Source of the DNA: Neptuniibacter victor | GTDB taxonomy: Bacteria; Pseudomonadota; Gammaproteobacteria; Pseudomonadales; Balneatricaceae | Length of the DNA: 64,000 bases | NCBI GenBank assembly: GCA_027943745.1 | Contig: AP025763.1 | Location: 3,534,001-3,598,000, forward strand | Direction: 5' to 3' | Shown: piece after piece, positions 36,752 through 45,247 of the stretch | Layout of the letters: every line of letters begins with the position of its first letter | Position numbering within the stretch: the stretch's first letter is position 1 | Program-made: the position numbers and the translations under genes | Notes under the pieces: model-generated | The model's input: the letters and a program-made list of their open reading frames with translations, nothing else | Databases searched by the model: none | Told to the model about the DNA's origin: nothing

Positions 36752-36846
36752 GCGCACAAAAAAGCCTGTCAGAATCCTCTCACTAAGGGCGTTGTATTAC
36801 ATCTCTCAACGTCGGTAGCGACAGGGTTCGGGCAGGCTTTTTGCGC
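36752..36846 (-). ncRNA. Structured 5' leader of coxB (candidate cis-regulatory RNA)
   Basis: On the minus strand GCGCAAAAAGCCTG (36833-36846) pairs with CAGGCTTTTTTGTGCGC (36752-36768), leaving a 3-nt bulge, and encloses about 64 nt. Inside are hairpins GTCG-CTAC-CGAC (36811-36822) and GTTG/CAAC (about 36791-36810). The 3' arm is followed closely by the coxB ribosome-binding site. It resembles a multi-branched riboswitch or attenuator. I match it to no named family from memory. Confidence 0.55.
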
Positions 36847-36898
36847 CTGGACTCCGTCCTATCATTTCCGACCAATCCACTTGGTTGTTAACTGCAAG

Positions 36899-36926
36899 TA
36901 TAGCAGTGAAAAAATAAATGCAAGTA
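36899..36926 (-). promoter_or_regulatory. Putative coxB promoter
   Basis: CTTGCA-N16-TATACT with an extended -10 (TGCTATACT) on the minus strand, immediately after the DUF2970 gene. Transcription from near 36890 would give a leader of about 155 nt before the coxB start. Confidence 0.55.
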
Positions 36927-36934
36927 AATTCAGA

Positions 36935-37150
36935 TTACAGATACGCCAGAGCAAAGCGAACCAAAAGATAAACAGATGCAATAAACACTAACATGAGCAC
37001 CAGTCCTGCAAAGATATAAGGCCAATAGCTATTAGAGGAAAAATCTCTTTTATAATTTGAACGCGACTGAACACCAAAAAAGGCAGCGAGAACACTCAAC
37101 ACCACCTTTATCCAGTCTGACTTTTTCAGTTTATTTTGTTGGTCTGGCAT
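36935..37150 (-). CDS. DUF2970 family small membrane protein
   Basis: 71 aa. A cytosolic N-terminus with the conserved block DWIKVVLSVLAAFFGVQSRS precedes a hydrophobic span near residues 45-68. DUF2970 proteins are commonly encoded beside cytochrome oxidase genes, but their role is unknown. It begins five bases after the stop of a 38-residue membrane protein and ends upstream of the coxB promoter. Only a weak ribosome-binding site is seen, so translation may be coupled to the upstream small ORF. Confidence 0.82.
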   Translation of the reverse strand: MPDQQNKLKKSDWIKVVLSVLAAFFGVQSRSNYKRDFSSNSYWPYIFAGLVLMLVFIASVYLLVRFALAYL

Positions 37151-37154
37151 CAGG

Positions 37155-37271
37155 TCAACTGCCTGTCAAAATAAAGGCAACACTTATCATCAGAATAATT
37201 GAAAGGAAGAAGAGCAGTGTTAAACCACTCATATGCAAAGAACGTAGCCACTTGCGTTTCAACTTCATCAT
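37155..37271 (-). CDS. 38-residue single-span membrane protein
   Basis: Short reading frame with the start at 37269-37271 and an AGGAG site six bases upstream. The peptide has a basic N-terminus (MMKLKRKWLRSLHMSG) and one strongly hydrophobic segment (LTLLFFLSIILMISVAFILT), so it should be an inner-membrane protein with Lys/Arg inside. It ends four bases before the DUF2970 start. I recognise no family. Good Shine-Dalgarno, tight spacing and membrane character argue for a real gene at the head of the oxidase cluster. Confidence 0.65.
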   Translation of the reverse strand: MMKLKRKWLRSLHMSGLTLLFFLSIILMISVAFILTGS

Positions 37272-37330
37272 AATTTGCTCCTACCTCTTAAAACCCCATA
37301 AAAGGTATAGAACAAATTCCATCCATATAA

Positions 37331-37357
37331 AAACAAAAACGGCCTCAAAAGAGACCG
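37331..37357 (-). terminator. Terminator of pssA
   Basis: CGGTCTC-TTTT-GAGGCCG followed by TTTTTGTTTTT on the minus strand, 32 bases past the pssA stop. Confidence 0.85.
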
Positions 37358-37388
37358 CTTTATGAAAACTACTTGTGAACAATAAGTT

Positions 37389-38129
37389 TTAACGAGTCTT
37401 GCGAAGTACCCATAATAAAGGCCCCGACACAGCATATGCCAAGAAAAGAATCCACAAAAAAGCCGACGGGCTAATGGAGATAATACCCACCGCAAGCACA
37501 ATACCCGCCAAAATAAGAAATGGCACTTTCTCCTTCAAACTCACGTCTTTGAAGCTGTAATACAGAACATTACTTACCATTAAAACGCCAACCAGTGCCA
37601 CATAGGCGGCAATAACATAAGCGTAAGGCGCGCCATCAATACTGTATTCGTTAGCAGCCCATACTAAACCGGCAACGGCTGCCGCAGCGGCGGGGCTTGG
37701 CAGACCTATAAAATACCGTTTATCTGTCGAACCTATTTGCGTATTAAACCGTGCCAATCGGAGGGCAGCACCCGCGACATAAACAAACGCAGCAAACCAG
37801 CCAAGCTTACCTATATCATCTAAAACCCAATTAAAAACAACCAATGAGGGAGCGACGCCAAACGAAACCATATCTGCTAAAGAATCGTATTCAGCCCCAA
37901 ATGCACTCGATGTATTTGTCATCCGTGCGACACGGCCATCCAAGCCATCTAACACCATCGCAACAAAAATTGCGATTGCAGCATTTTCAAAATGGCCATT
38001 CATGCTTGCCACGACAGCATAGAATCCAGAAAAAAGCGCGCCTGTCGTAAAAAGGTTCGGTAACAGATAAATTCCGCGACTACGCGGTTTTACTGGTTCC
38101 TGCTTGTCATTGTTTTGAGGTTCAGTCAT
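37389..38129 (-). CDS. pssA: CDP-diacylglycerol--serine O-phosphatidyltransferase
   Basis: Makes phosphatidylserine, the precursor of phosphatidylethanolamine, in the inner membrane. 246 aa with several spans. The CDP-alcohol phosphatidyltransferase motif is complete: DGLDGRVAR, then GAEYDSLADMVSFG. This is the membrane-type enzyme, not the E. coli phospholipase-D-like PssA. Single gene with its own terminator. Confidence 0.95.
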   Translation of the reverse strand: MTEPQNNDKQEPVKPRSRGIYLLPNLFTTGALFSGFYAVVASMNGHFENAAIAIFVAMVLDGLDGRVARMTNTSSAFGAEYDSLADMVSFGVAPSLVVFNWVLDDIGKLGWFAAFVYVAGAALRLARFNTQIGSTDKRYFIGLPSPAAAAAVAGLVWAANEYSIDGAPYAYVIAAYVALVGVLMVSNVLYYSFKDVSLKEKVPFLILAGIVLAVGIISISPSAFLWILFLAYAVSGPLLWVLRKTR

Positions 38130-38209
38130 TGCTATTTAAATCATCCAATTAGCAAGAAAAAAGACATTCTACTTCGCCCTGAGCTAGGAAGCTATTTTCA
38201 TAACTAAAA

Positions 38210-38965
38210 TCAACTATCAAGATGCTCTTGATCAATCAAAATCCGCTGCACAAACTTACCTAATAATGCATTAGATTGCGGTGTATCTTTCGCGGTAGAT
38301 AATACTTGATCTAACTGATCATCACCGTCCGTGTATTTTTCTTTATAAAAAGTTAACCGTTCAACCAAAATTTTCTTGTCGACTTCAGGATGAAACTGAA
38401 ATGCCCAAAAAGGTCTATCCCGTAATTTAAAGGCATGGATACATTGATCCGAATATGCAAGGGAAAGACAGCTCAACGGCAAAGCGCTCGCATACTGTTT
38501 ATGTACTGAAACAGCATAAAACCCATCGGGAGTATCTCGAAAAATAGCATCCTGCCATACACTATATTCTAAAGAGATAGGGATCGTACCCATTTCAAAA
38601 TCAGTTTCTCTATGATGTATTTCACCACCTAATGCAAGAACGGCTAATTGAAAACCAAAACATGAAGCAAAAACAGGTTTACCTATTTCAGCGCAGTGCG
38701 CCAATAATCGCTGACAATCCATGACAAAAGGATACTCATCCGGGCGCAAGACATTAGCCTCACTTGCCCCACCCACGAGTAAAGCATCATAACTATCTGC
38801 TATATCTTGCGAAAATTCAGGTGTATCGAACACATTAAGCACATCAATCTGTTCAACTGATAACTCACAATATTCGGCAAAACTAGCGAGTTCCTCTTGA
38901 CGAACTTGAGCACCGTCACGAATCTGAAGTAGCAGTAGTTTTAATTGCCGACGTTCTTTTTGCAT
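38210..38965 (-). CDS. Class I glutamine amidotransferase-like protein
   Basis: 251 aa GATase1 domain with a complete-looking triad: nucleophile Cys in FASCFGFQLAVLALGG, and His and Glu in FQFHPEVDKK. No synthase partner is adjacent. It may act as a stand-alone amidohydrolase (gamma-glutamyl hydrolase or GMP-synthase-like group). The substrate is unknown. I chose the ATG at 38963-38965 because AGAGG lies five bases upstream. It is divergent from ilvY. Confidence 0.85.
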   Translation of the reverse strand: MQKERRQLKLLLLQIRDGAQVRQEELASFAEYCELSVEQIDVLNVFDTPEFSQDIADSYDALLVGGASEANVLRPDEYPFVMDCQRLLAHCAEIGKPVFASCFGFQLAVLALGGEIHHRETDFEMGTIPISLEYSVWQDAIFRDTPDGFYAVSVHKQYASALPLSCLSLAYSDQCIHAFKLRDRPFWAFQFHPEVDKKILVERLTFYKEKYTDGDDQLDQVLSTAKDTPQSNALLGKFVQRILIDQEHLDS

Positions 38966-39142
38966 AAAAACCTCTTTCATTTCTATCCGATACAAACGTT
39001 AACGGTAAGCTTCGGTCGCCGCCCCAAACCACAACAACAGCACCGACTTCGCCTCTTAAATTTATAACTTACCAGCAACCACTCCTCATTTAAAAACATT
39101 CAAAATCCCGATAATTAGCATAAACTAGGCGATATATTTCAT

Positions 39143-39155
39143 ATTATGCAATAAT
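39143..39155. promoter_or_regulatory. Palindrome before ilvY
   Basis: ATTAT-GCA-ATAAT, seven bases upstream of the ilvY start in the 196-base divergent gap. Its length suits a LysR-type dyad and it could serve autoregulation. No activity is shown. Confidence 0.3.
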
Positions 39156-39161
39156 CAACTT

Positions 39162-40031
39162 ATGGATATTAAACAACTACGCCAATTTATTCATCTAGCT
39201 GAAACGCTTCACTTCGGAAGAGCGAGTGAAGCCTCATACATCAGTCCATCCGCACTGAGCCGAAGTATTAAACAACTTGAGGAAGAAGTTGGGGCCTGCC
39301 TTTTTGAACGAGATAATCGCAGTGTGGCGCTAACCCCTGAAGGAGAGATATTCCTTAGCTACGCTAGAGAGTCATTGAGCCAATGGGGTAGCATTCGTAC
39401 TCAATTAATGGAGCGCACGGGTGAGCTACAGGGCGAGATCAGCATGTACTGTTCTGTTACTGCTAGCTACAGTTTCCTTTTCGATATATTGAGTGAATTT
39501 CGTTTAAATTATCCCAAAATTGAGATCAAAATCCATACGGGCGACCCTGAGCATGCATTAAGTCGAGTCATCTCTGGCGATGAAGATTTTGCAATCACAG
39601 CCAAACCCGACACACTGCCCAGTGGTGTAACCTTCAAATCTATAGCTCTATCCCCTTTGCTCTTTATCGCTCCCAAACAGTGGGGGCACGATAAAACAAC
39701 GCTTAATGCCTGTACTCCAATGATTTTGTCCGAAGAGGGCGTCGCACGTAAACGTGTTGATAAATGGTTTAAAGAGCAAGAGATCAAACCTACTATTTAT
39801 GCCCAAGTCGCGGGTAATGAAGCGATCGTCAGTATGGTAAGTCTCGGGTTTGGCGTCGGTGTTGTACCGAAAATAGTATTGGAAAACAGTCCTCTGGCCC
39901 ATGCTGTAGATATACTAGCGCTAACACCAAAATTGAAGGCTTATGAAGTGGGAATCGTCACCCTTGAGAAAAAGCTAAAAAATCCATTAATCAGTGCGTT
40001 CTGGAAGCAACTTAAATCTGAGCACTCATAG
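39162..40031 (+). CDS. ilvY: LysR-type regulator, IlvY-like
   Basis: 289 aa. N-terminal winged HTH (MDIKQLRQFIHLAETLHFGR, then SPSALSRSIKQLEEEVGACL) and a periplasmic-binding-protein-like effector domain. Residues along the whole length match E. coli IlvY closely (FCSVTAAYS-like CSVTASYSFLFDILSEFR, VEIKL-like IEIKIHTGDPEHALSRV, AFWK near the end). IlvY activates ilvC in response to acetohydroxy acids. Here ilvC is not adjacent, and the divergent neighbour is a glutamine amidotransferase-like gene, so the target is uncertain. Confidence 0.9.
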   Translation: MDIKQLRQFIHLAETLHFGRASEASYISPSALSRSIKQLEEEVGACLFERDNRSVALTPEGEIFLSYARESLSQWGSIRTQLMERTGELQGEISMYCSVTASYSFLFDILSEFRLNYPKIEIKIHTGDPEHALSRVISGDEDFAITAKPDTLPSGVTFKSIALSPLLFIAPKQWGHDKTTLNACTPMILSEEGVARKRVDKWFKEQEIKPTIYAQVAGNEAIVSMVSLGFGVGVVPKIVLENSPLAHAVDILALTPKLKAYEVGIVTLEKKLKNPLISAFWKQLKSEHS

Positions 40032-40053
40032 CCAAAGCAAGGTAATGAATACA

Positions 40054-40857
40054 CTAACGCTTGAAAGGTAATCGAAGCATTCCCGTTAAGCGACAAATTA
40101 TCTTAGGGTCATCGTACCCTTTCACACCAATCTCCATATTCTTTTGCCCTTTTTCAGGCTGCTCTCTATAAGTCACGAATAATCGATCCCAGCAGGACAA
40201 AGCAAAACCATAGTTACTATCGGTTTCTTGACGAATGCGAGAATGATGAACCCGGTGCATATCCGGTGTCACAAATAAAAAACGAATACACTTATCCACA
40301 GCCTTAGGTAGCAAAATATTTCCGTGGTTAAACATAGCTGAGCTGTTCAATAACACTTCAAATACAATGACTGCAGCAGCGGATGGCCCCAGTAAGACGA
40401 TCGCTATCATTTTAATCAGCATTGAGAGAATAATCTCAACCGGGTGAAAACGTGCTCCGGTTGTTACATCATAATCGGGATCTACATGATGAACTTTATG
40501 CAACGCCCATAATATAGGCACTTTGTGAAAAATCACATGCTGAAAATAGATCAACATATCCAACATCACAACCGCTAATATCAAACTTATCCATAAAGGC
40601 CAATCTAATAGGTTAAAGAGCCCATAACCCTGTTCTTCTGCCCAAAGCGCCACGCCAACAGCCGCGATAGGAAACAACAAACGTAGTAACACGCTGTTTA
40701 GCACGACTAACAAGAGGTTATTACTCCATCGCAAGACACGACTATATTGCCGTGCCCGACATGGCGAAACGGTTTCCCAAAGAGCGATAATTAAAAATCC
40801 CCCTAAAAAAAAGCTGAGCCGTATCGACAACTCATGCGCTAAAAGCCAATCATTCAT
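40054..40857 (-). CDS. Sterol desaturase/fatty acid hydroxylase family protein
   Basis: 267 aa integral membrane di-iron enzyme. Histidine clusters typical of the superfamily are present: [19 protein letters not shown] and DMHRVHHSR. Four or so spans lie in the first 170 residues. The substrate is unknown. Bacterial members act on lipids, carotenoids or sterol-like compounds. The start overlaps the upstream thioesterase gene by four bases (ATGA), so the pair is an operon, which hints at a lipid or acyl substrate. Confidence 0.88.
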   Translation of the reverse strand: MNDWLLAHELSIRLSFFLGGFLIIALWETVSPCRARQYSRVLRWSNNLLLVVLNSVLLRLLFPIAAVGVALWAEEQGYGLFNLLDWPLWISLILAVVMLDMLIYFQHVIFHKVPILWALHKVHHVDPDYDVTTGARFHPVEIILSMLIKMIAIVLLGPSAAAVIVFEVLLNSSAMFNHGNILLPKAVDKCIRFLFVTPDMHRVHHSRIRQETDSNYGFALSCWDRLFVTYREQPEKGQKNMEIGVKGYDDPKIICRLTGMLRLPFKR

Positions 40858-41255
40858 AAGCTTTCTTGATCTATCATTGCCTCGATCTCAGGTAGCACAA
40901 ATGGGCGACCTCTCTCGTTTAATGCTGTACCAATTACTAAGGCATTAAGCACAACCTTCCCATCACTTATCCTCAACACCTGTTGACGAAAACCAAATTT
41001 CACTTTACTGATACGCTCTACATCCACACTCACCGTAAAACAGTCTCCGCTTGTTAATGACTGCTTATAATCCATTTCTGATCGCACAACGACTAAGTGA
41101 ATTTTTGCTGCTGTCAATGTAGCAAAGTCGATACCGTTCACTAATAAAAACTCATGTCGGGCATGCTCTAAATAATTAAAATAGACACCATTATTCACAA
41201 TACCTTGCAAATCACATTCATAGTCACGGACTTTAAATTCCACACGAAACGACAT
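40854..41255 (-). CDS. Acyl-CoA thioesterase (4HBT hot-dog family)
   Basis: 133 aa. The segment [20 protein letters not shown] carries the active-site Asp and the following helix ([10 protein letters not shown]) of the 4-hydroxybenzoyl-CoA thioesterase family. Clear GAGGAAGG before the ATG. Translationally coupled to the sterol desaturase-like gene. The substrate cannot be deduced. Confidence 0.9.
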   Translation of the reverse strand: MSFRVEFKVRDYECDLQGIVNNGVYFNYLEHARHEFLLVNGIDFATLTAAKIHLVVVRSEMDYKQSLTSGDCFTVSVDVERISKVKFGFRQQVLRISDGKVVLNALVIGTALNERGRPFVLPEIEAMIDQESL

Positions 41256-41534
41256 TAGCCTTCCTCAAGGATTAGATGAATACCAAAATAATAGTAATTT
41301 TGAGTGAATGATCAGCAAAAAAACTTCATCATCCCCTAGCAGGTATGCCATTCTATACCACACACCATTTTGATGTTTAAACAGCCAAAAGCTGCAAAAA
41401 CAACTATAACTATAATGATATGCGACAGATTTTTTGAAGCAAGCCACTTCTCAAGTTGTGTTCTGAGCATACCTAAAATAATAAAAAGCACACTCGCTTA
41501 ACCGCTGGTTTATCGAGCGATAAGGACCCAACAC
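41256..41534 (+). other. Intergenic region before the chemoreceptor gene
   Basis: 279 bases, AT-rich. I see the thioesterase Shine-Dalgarno at its left edge and AAGGA before the chemoreceptor ATG. No convincing sigma-28 or sigma-70 promoter and no RNA structure stand out. Confidence 0.4.
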
Positions 41535-43094
41535 ATGAAAAAGATGCCCGTCACTGGACGTGAAGTAGTACTTCCTGAAGGCCAGCGAATTATATCAACA
41601 ACGGACCTTAAAGGTCGCATCACTTACGTCAACCAAGTTTTTTGTGATATCGCAGGGTTCACTGAAGAAGAACTCATAGGTAAAGCTCACAACATCGTAC
41701 GACACCCCGATGTTCCCCCGGCGGCCTTTGGTAATTTGTGGGATTCCTTAAAAGAAAACCAAGCGTGGCGTGGCATTGTAAAGAATCGCTGCAAAAACGG
41801 AGATCATTATTGGGTCGATGCATACGTAACTCCCCTCTACGAGAAAGGCCAAAAAGTTGGCTACCAATCTGTTCGCTTTAAACCCAGTGCGGCACAAGTC
41901 GCGAAAGCAGAGGTAATCTATGCTGTAGCCAATGCGGGCAAGGCGGGTAAAGCACTTAAATTAAAATCGATCAGTACCCAGACTACAGTCCTTTTTGCAC
42001 TCATTAGCCTCTTATGTTTACTCGGCTGCTGGTACGCAGGAGGATCAATGACCGTCCTAGCGGTAGTTTTTGGCAGCGAAGTATTATTAGCAAGTTTACT
42101 TATTCGAATTTTATCGCCCATTAAAGAGTTGGCCGACCGTGCGAGAAGCCGCTTTAGCAACCCTCTTATTCAATTAATGTACAGCCCTCGACAAGATGAA
42201 TTTGGTGAAATTGATCTTGCACTACTTATGAATGAGGCAAGAAACACAACCGTCTTGACTCGACTAGGTGATGTTAGCCATACCATTGACCAAGCGATAA
42301 ACGTCACAGAAAAAGCTATTCGCCAAACAAATGAAGGCATTAGCCAACAAGACAAAGAGAGTGACATGGTCGCAGCAGCAGTTCATCAAATGGCCTGCGC
42401 TTCGCAAGAGATAGCAGGTAATACTAGTGACATGTCCACAGCCACTCAAGATGCGCGCAATACAACAGAAACGGGGCGAACGGCCCTATTTAACACCGTG
42501 AATCATATAAAGGATTTATCAAACGAGGTAGTTGAAGCCACTGAAGCAACAATGGAGTTGAAGCAACATACAGATACCATCGGAAATGTGGTGACGGTGA
42601 TAAATGAAATTGCTGAGCAAACTAATTTACTAGCACTCAATGCTGCTATTGAAGCCGCACGTGCCGGCGAATCTGGCCGTGGCTTTGCCGTTGTTGCTGA
42701 CGAAGTAAGAACACTTGCCACACGTACACAGAACTCTACCCAAGAGATCGAAGCATCAATTGATCGGGTACAGTCAGCCGTTGGAAAAACGGTCAATATT
42801 ATGGAATTAAGCAGAGACCATGCTCAACAAAGTGTTGATGTCGCCAACCAGGCTGACGAGGCCTTCCAAAATGTTCAACATTCCATTGATGATATATCGG
42901 ACCGTTGTTTACAAATTGCGAGTAGCTCAGAAGAACAATCCTCTGTAGTAGAAGAGATCCAACAAAACATTGTTGCCATTCGAGATTTAGCACGCCGAAA
43001 TAGTGAAGCGTCTGACGAAACCGCAGCTGCCAGTGTTGAACTTCACGAACTCGTCAAACAACTCGATTCAATGGTTGCTGCTTTCGATCGATAA
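41535..43094 (+). CDS. Methyl-accepting chemotaxis protein with PAS domain (Aer-like)
   Basis: 519 aa. The N-terminal PAS domain (about residues 10-115; [36 protein letters not shown]) is of the Aer type that binds FAD. Two closely spaced spans (about 150-195) follow with no periplasmic sensor. A long signalling domain contains the hairpin tip [20 protein letters not shown]. No C-terminal CheR/CheB pentapeptide is evident. It probably senses redox or energy state. No che or fla genes are nearby. Confidence 0.95.
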   Translation: MKKMPVTGREVVLPEGQRIISTTDLKGRITYVNQVFCDIAGFTEEELIGKAHNIVRHPDVPPAAFGNLWDSLKENQAWRGIVKNRCKNGDHYWVDAYVTPLYEKGQKVGYQSVRFKPSAAQVAKAEVIYAVANAGKAGKALKLKSISTQTTVLFALISLLCLLGCWYAGGSMTVLAVVFGSEVLLASLLIRILSPIKELADRARSRFSNPLIQLMYSPRQDEFGEIDLALLMNEARNTTVLTRLGDVSHTIDQAINVTEKAIRQTNEGISQQDKESDMVAAAVHQMACASQEIAGNTSDMSTATQDARNTTETGRTALFNTVNHIKDLSNEVVEATEATMELKQHTDTIGNVVTVINEIAEQTNLLALNAAIEAARAGESGRGFAVVADEVRTLATRTQNSTQEIEASIDRVQSAVGKTVNIMELSRDHAQQSVDVANQADEAFQNVQHSIDDISDRCLQIASSSEEQSSVVEEIQQNIVAIRDLARRNSEASDETAAASVELHELVKQLDSMVAAFDR

Positions 43095-43106
43095 AAGGAG
43101 TTATTA

Positions 43107-43562
43107 ATGACTAAAGAGAGCAGATATCATGGAAGTTGCCTTTGCGGTAACGTCCATTATGAGATCACCCCTCCGTTCTCTACGTTTCAGTATTGTCACT
43201 GTTCTCGTTGCCGCAAGGCAACCGGCAGCGCTCATGCCAGTAACATTATAATGCCGCCCGATCAGTTCAATTGGCTCTCAGGTGAAGAGCATGTTGGTCG
43301 TTATGAACCCGCTGAGAGCAAGCACTTCGCCACATGCTTCTGCAAAATGTGTGGTTCAACTCTACCTTGGCTAGCAAAAACAAAAAAAGCGATTGTGATT
43401 CCCGCAGGAACCTTAGATGAATCACCCAAAGAAACACCTGAACGCAACCTCTTTTGGGATAGCAGAGCTTCTTGGTATCAGTTCCCTCACCAATTGCCGG
43501 CCTTTAAAACGCTGCCAGGAAAAAGCGAAGAAGTATGCATCCTATCCAGTGAGAGTATTTAA
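43107..43562 (+). CDS. GFA-family zinc-binding protein
   Basis: 151 aa, Mss4-like fold of glutathione-dependent formaldehyde-activating enzyme relatives. Zinc cysteines: GSCLCGNVHYEI, YCHCSRCRKATGSAHA and CFCKMCGSTLPW. AAAGGAG precedes the start, 12 bases after the chemoreceptor stop, so they may be co-transcribed. Most family members have no proven substrate. Confidence 0.9.
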   Translation: MTKESRYHGSCLCGNVHYEITPPFSTFQYCHCSRCRKATGSAHASNIIMPPDQFNWLSGEEHVGRYEPAESKHFATCFCKMCGSTLPWLAKTKKAIVIPAGTLDESPKETPERNLFWDSRASWYQFPHQLPAFKTLPGKSEEVCILSSESI

Positions 43563-43586
43563 TTCACTCAATACATGAACTCATAT

Positions 43587-43624
43587 ATAGCGCACCGGTC
43601 TTAATAAAAAAGAGGTGCGCTATG
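43587..43624 (+). promoter_or_regulatory. Start-codon-sequestering hairpin of the DUF1223 gene
   Basis: Perfect 10-bp stem ATAGCGCACC (43587-43596) / GGTGCGCTAT (43614-43623) with a 17-nt A-rich loop. The 3' arm includes part of the AGAGG ribosome-binding site and the first two bases of the ATG. No T-run on either strand, so it is not an intrinsic terminator. Confidence 0.6.
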
Positions 43625-44356
43625 ACGTTCAAAACCCAACAACTTTTACTCTCGCTAATAAGTCTTCTCATCCCCCTGCAATCAGCTTATTCAGAACAGT
43701 TATTTATCGGGGAAGGGCAACCGGCACAACTCGTAGAACTTTACACTTCAGAAGGGTGTTCAAGCTGCCCTCCCGCTGACCAATACCTATCCACGCTAAA
43801 GAGCACCCCAGAATTATGGCAAAAGGTTGTTCCTATGGCCTTCCATGTAGATTACTGGGATTATTTAGGTTGGAAAGATCCATTTGCCCAAACACAATTT
43901 AAGCAGCGGCAATATGACTATCAAAAGCTTGGTAACAGTAGCGGTATTTATACCCCTGGCTGGTTTATCAATGGCAAAGAATGGCGAGGCTTTTTTCAAC
44001 GCCAAGCAATACCAAGTAATACCGCTACCAAAGGGGGAACGTTACTAGCAAAATTAAACGCCAATACCCTCAGCATTCATTATCAAACAGAGAAGAAGCA
44101 CAAAAACCTAACCATCAATGTCGCGTTATTAGGTTTCGATCAATACAGCCAAATTCATGCAGGTGAAAACAGGGGACGGAGCCTTAACCATCAATTTGTC
44201 GTTTTACACAAAGCCCACAAAACAAATAAAAACTACGATTGGAAGTTCACACTCCCGCCTTGGAACAGATCTAAACAGCACGCCCTTGCCATATGGGTTC
44301 ATTCAACTGACTTAGTCCCTATTCAAGTTGCAGCGGGTTGGATCAAAAACATATAA
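43622..44356 (+). CDS. DUF1223 thioredoxin-like periplasmic protein
   Basis: 244 aa with a signal peptide (about residues 1-24, QSAYS-EQ). VELYTSEGCSSCPPADQYL carries a CxxC thioredoxin-type pair, and AFHVDYWDYLGWKDPFA is the DUF1223 signature. Exported redox protein of unknown substrate. The start codon lies inside a strong hairpin. It is followed by a terminator shared with the convergent BI-1 gene. Confidence 0.9.
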   Translation: MTFKTQQLLLSLISLLIPLQSAYSEQLFIGEGQPAQLVELYTSEGCSSCPPADQYLSTLKSTPELWQKVVPMAFHVDYWDYLGWKDPFAQTQFKQRQYDYQKLGNSSGIYTPGWFINGKEWRGFFQRQAIPSNTATKGGTLLAKLNANTLSIHYQTEKKHKNLTINVALLGFDQYSQIHAGENRGRSLNHQFVVLHKAHKTNKNYDWKFTLPPWNRSKQHALAIWVHSTDLVPIQVAAGWIKNI

Positions 44357-44367
44357 AGTGTGCACAT

Positions 44368-44393
44368 AAAAAAAGGCGACTAACCCGTCGCCT
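44368..44393 (-). terminator. Terminator of the Bax-inhibitor-1 family gene
   Basis: GGCGAC-GGGTTA-GTCGCC followed by TTTTTTT on the minus strand. It lies between convergent genes and could also slow plus-strand transcription. Confidence 0.85.
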
Positions 44394-44440
44394 ATAAAAT
44401 CCCTTTAAAGGGTTATCACAAGTGCATAGCTAACAATGGG

Positions 44441-45112
44441 TTACTCATCCCCTCCCATGAACCCAAGAAGGTGTAACAAGCTAGTAAACAGATTATAGAT
44501 GGATATATATAATGACACTGTTGCCATAATGTAGTTTGTTTCCCCACCGTGCAAAATGTTACTGGTTTCGTACAAAATAAAGCCCGACATCAACAGTACA
44601 AACATTGCAGATACTGCCAAAGAGAGCGCTGGAATCTGGAAGAAGAAGGCCGCTAAACTACCAACAACGCCTAAAATAATACCTACCATCAAAAATCCCC
44701 CCATGAAACTGAAGTTCTTTTTAGTCGTAAGTACGTAAGCAGATAAAGATAAGAAAATAATGCCCGTCATCCCCAGCGCATTCATCACGATCGATCCGCC
44801 GCCGGGCATAGCGAGATAGTGCCCAACGATGGGACCTAATGTGTATCCCATAAAACCAGTCAATGCGAAGACGGCAGGAAGTCCCCAAACACTATTTCTT
44901 AATTTAGCCGTTAAAAAATACAAACCTACAAAGCCAACAAGAGAAATGATGATGCCGGGGTGGGGTAGCTGTAAAAGTAAAGAACCACCAGCTGTCATAG
45001 CACTGAAAAGCAATGTCAGGGATAACAGCGCATAGGTATTACGTAGTACTTTATTACTCTCAAGCACAGAAACCGGTGATTGAGTTGCTGAAGAATTCAT
45101 AGATGTTTGCAT
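44441..45112 (-). CDS. Bax inhibitor-1/YccA family membrane protein
   Basis: 223 aa, seven predicted spans, with N-terminal VLRNTYALLSLTLLFSAMTA and the C-terminal block ILYETSNILHGGETNYIMAT and YISIYNLFTSLLHLLG. The acidic residues of the BI-1 proton/calcium-leak site fall in these blocks. E. coli YccA is a substrate and modulator of FtsH. The gene is divergent from nhaR, suggesting NhaR control (inference). Confidence 0.95.
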   Translation of the reverse strand: MQTSMNSSATQSPVSVLESNKVLRNTYALLSLTLLFSAMTAGGSLLLQLPHPGIIISLVGFVGLYFLTAKLRNSVWGLPAVFALTGFMGYTLGPIVGHYLAMPGGGSIVMNALGMTGIIFLSLSAYVLTTKKNFSFMGGFLMVGIILGVVGSLAAFFFQIPALSLAVSAMFVLLMSGFILYETSNILHGGETNYIMATVSLYISIYNLFTSLLHLLGFMGGDE

Positions 45113-45200
45113 AACACCCCTCCTGGATAATAACGAACCAAAAGCTTAATAAGCTTCCCGGCACCAACCGTATAAAATTTAACCGTCTTTCAAATTCCAT

Positions 45201-45236
45201 AAAAGTCGATTATTCTTAACAAAAGAATCGACTTTT
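45201..45236. promoter_or_regulatory. Inverted repeat upstream of nhaR
   Basis: Perfect 11-bp arms AAAAGTCGATT (45201-45211) and AATCGACTTTT (45226-45236) around a 14-base centre. Nested inside is TCTTAACAAAAGA, which fits the T-N11-A LysR box. It lies 11 bases before the nhaR ATG in the gap shared with the BI-1 gene. Confidence 0.55.
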
Positions 45237-45247
45237 ACGAGCATATA

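Noticed and set aside
36752-36846. MITE-like mobile element with terminal inverted repeats
   Set aside because: The long inverted ends resemble TIRs, but no target-site duplication flanks them and I saw no second copy in the window. A leader RNA fits the position better.
41265-41447. 60-codon minus-strand reading frame in the gap before the chemoreceptor
   Set aside because: No Shine-Dalgarno, odd aromatic and Cys-rich composition, and no family resemblance. It looks like chance in an AT-rich gap.
41470-41534. Sigma-28-like sequence (TTAA ... GCGATAA) before the chemoreceptor gene
   Set aside because: Match to TAAA-N15-GCCGATAA is imperfect, and the implied transcript start would fall after the ribosome-binding site AAGGA, leaving no usable leader.
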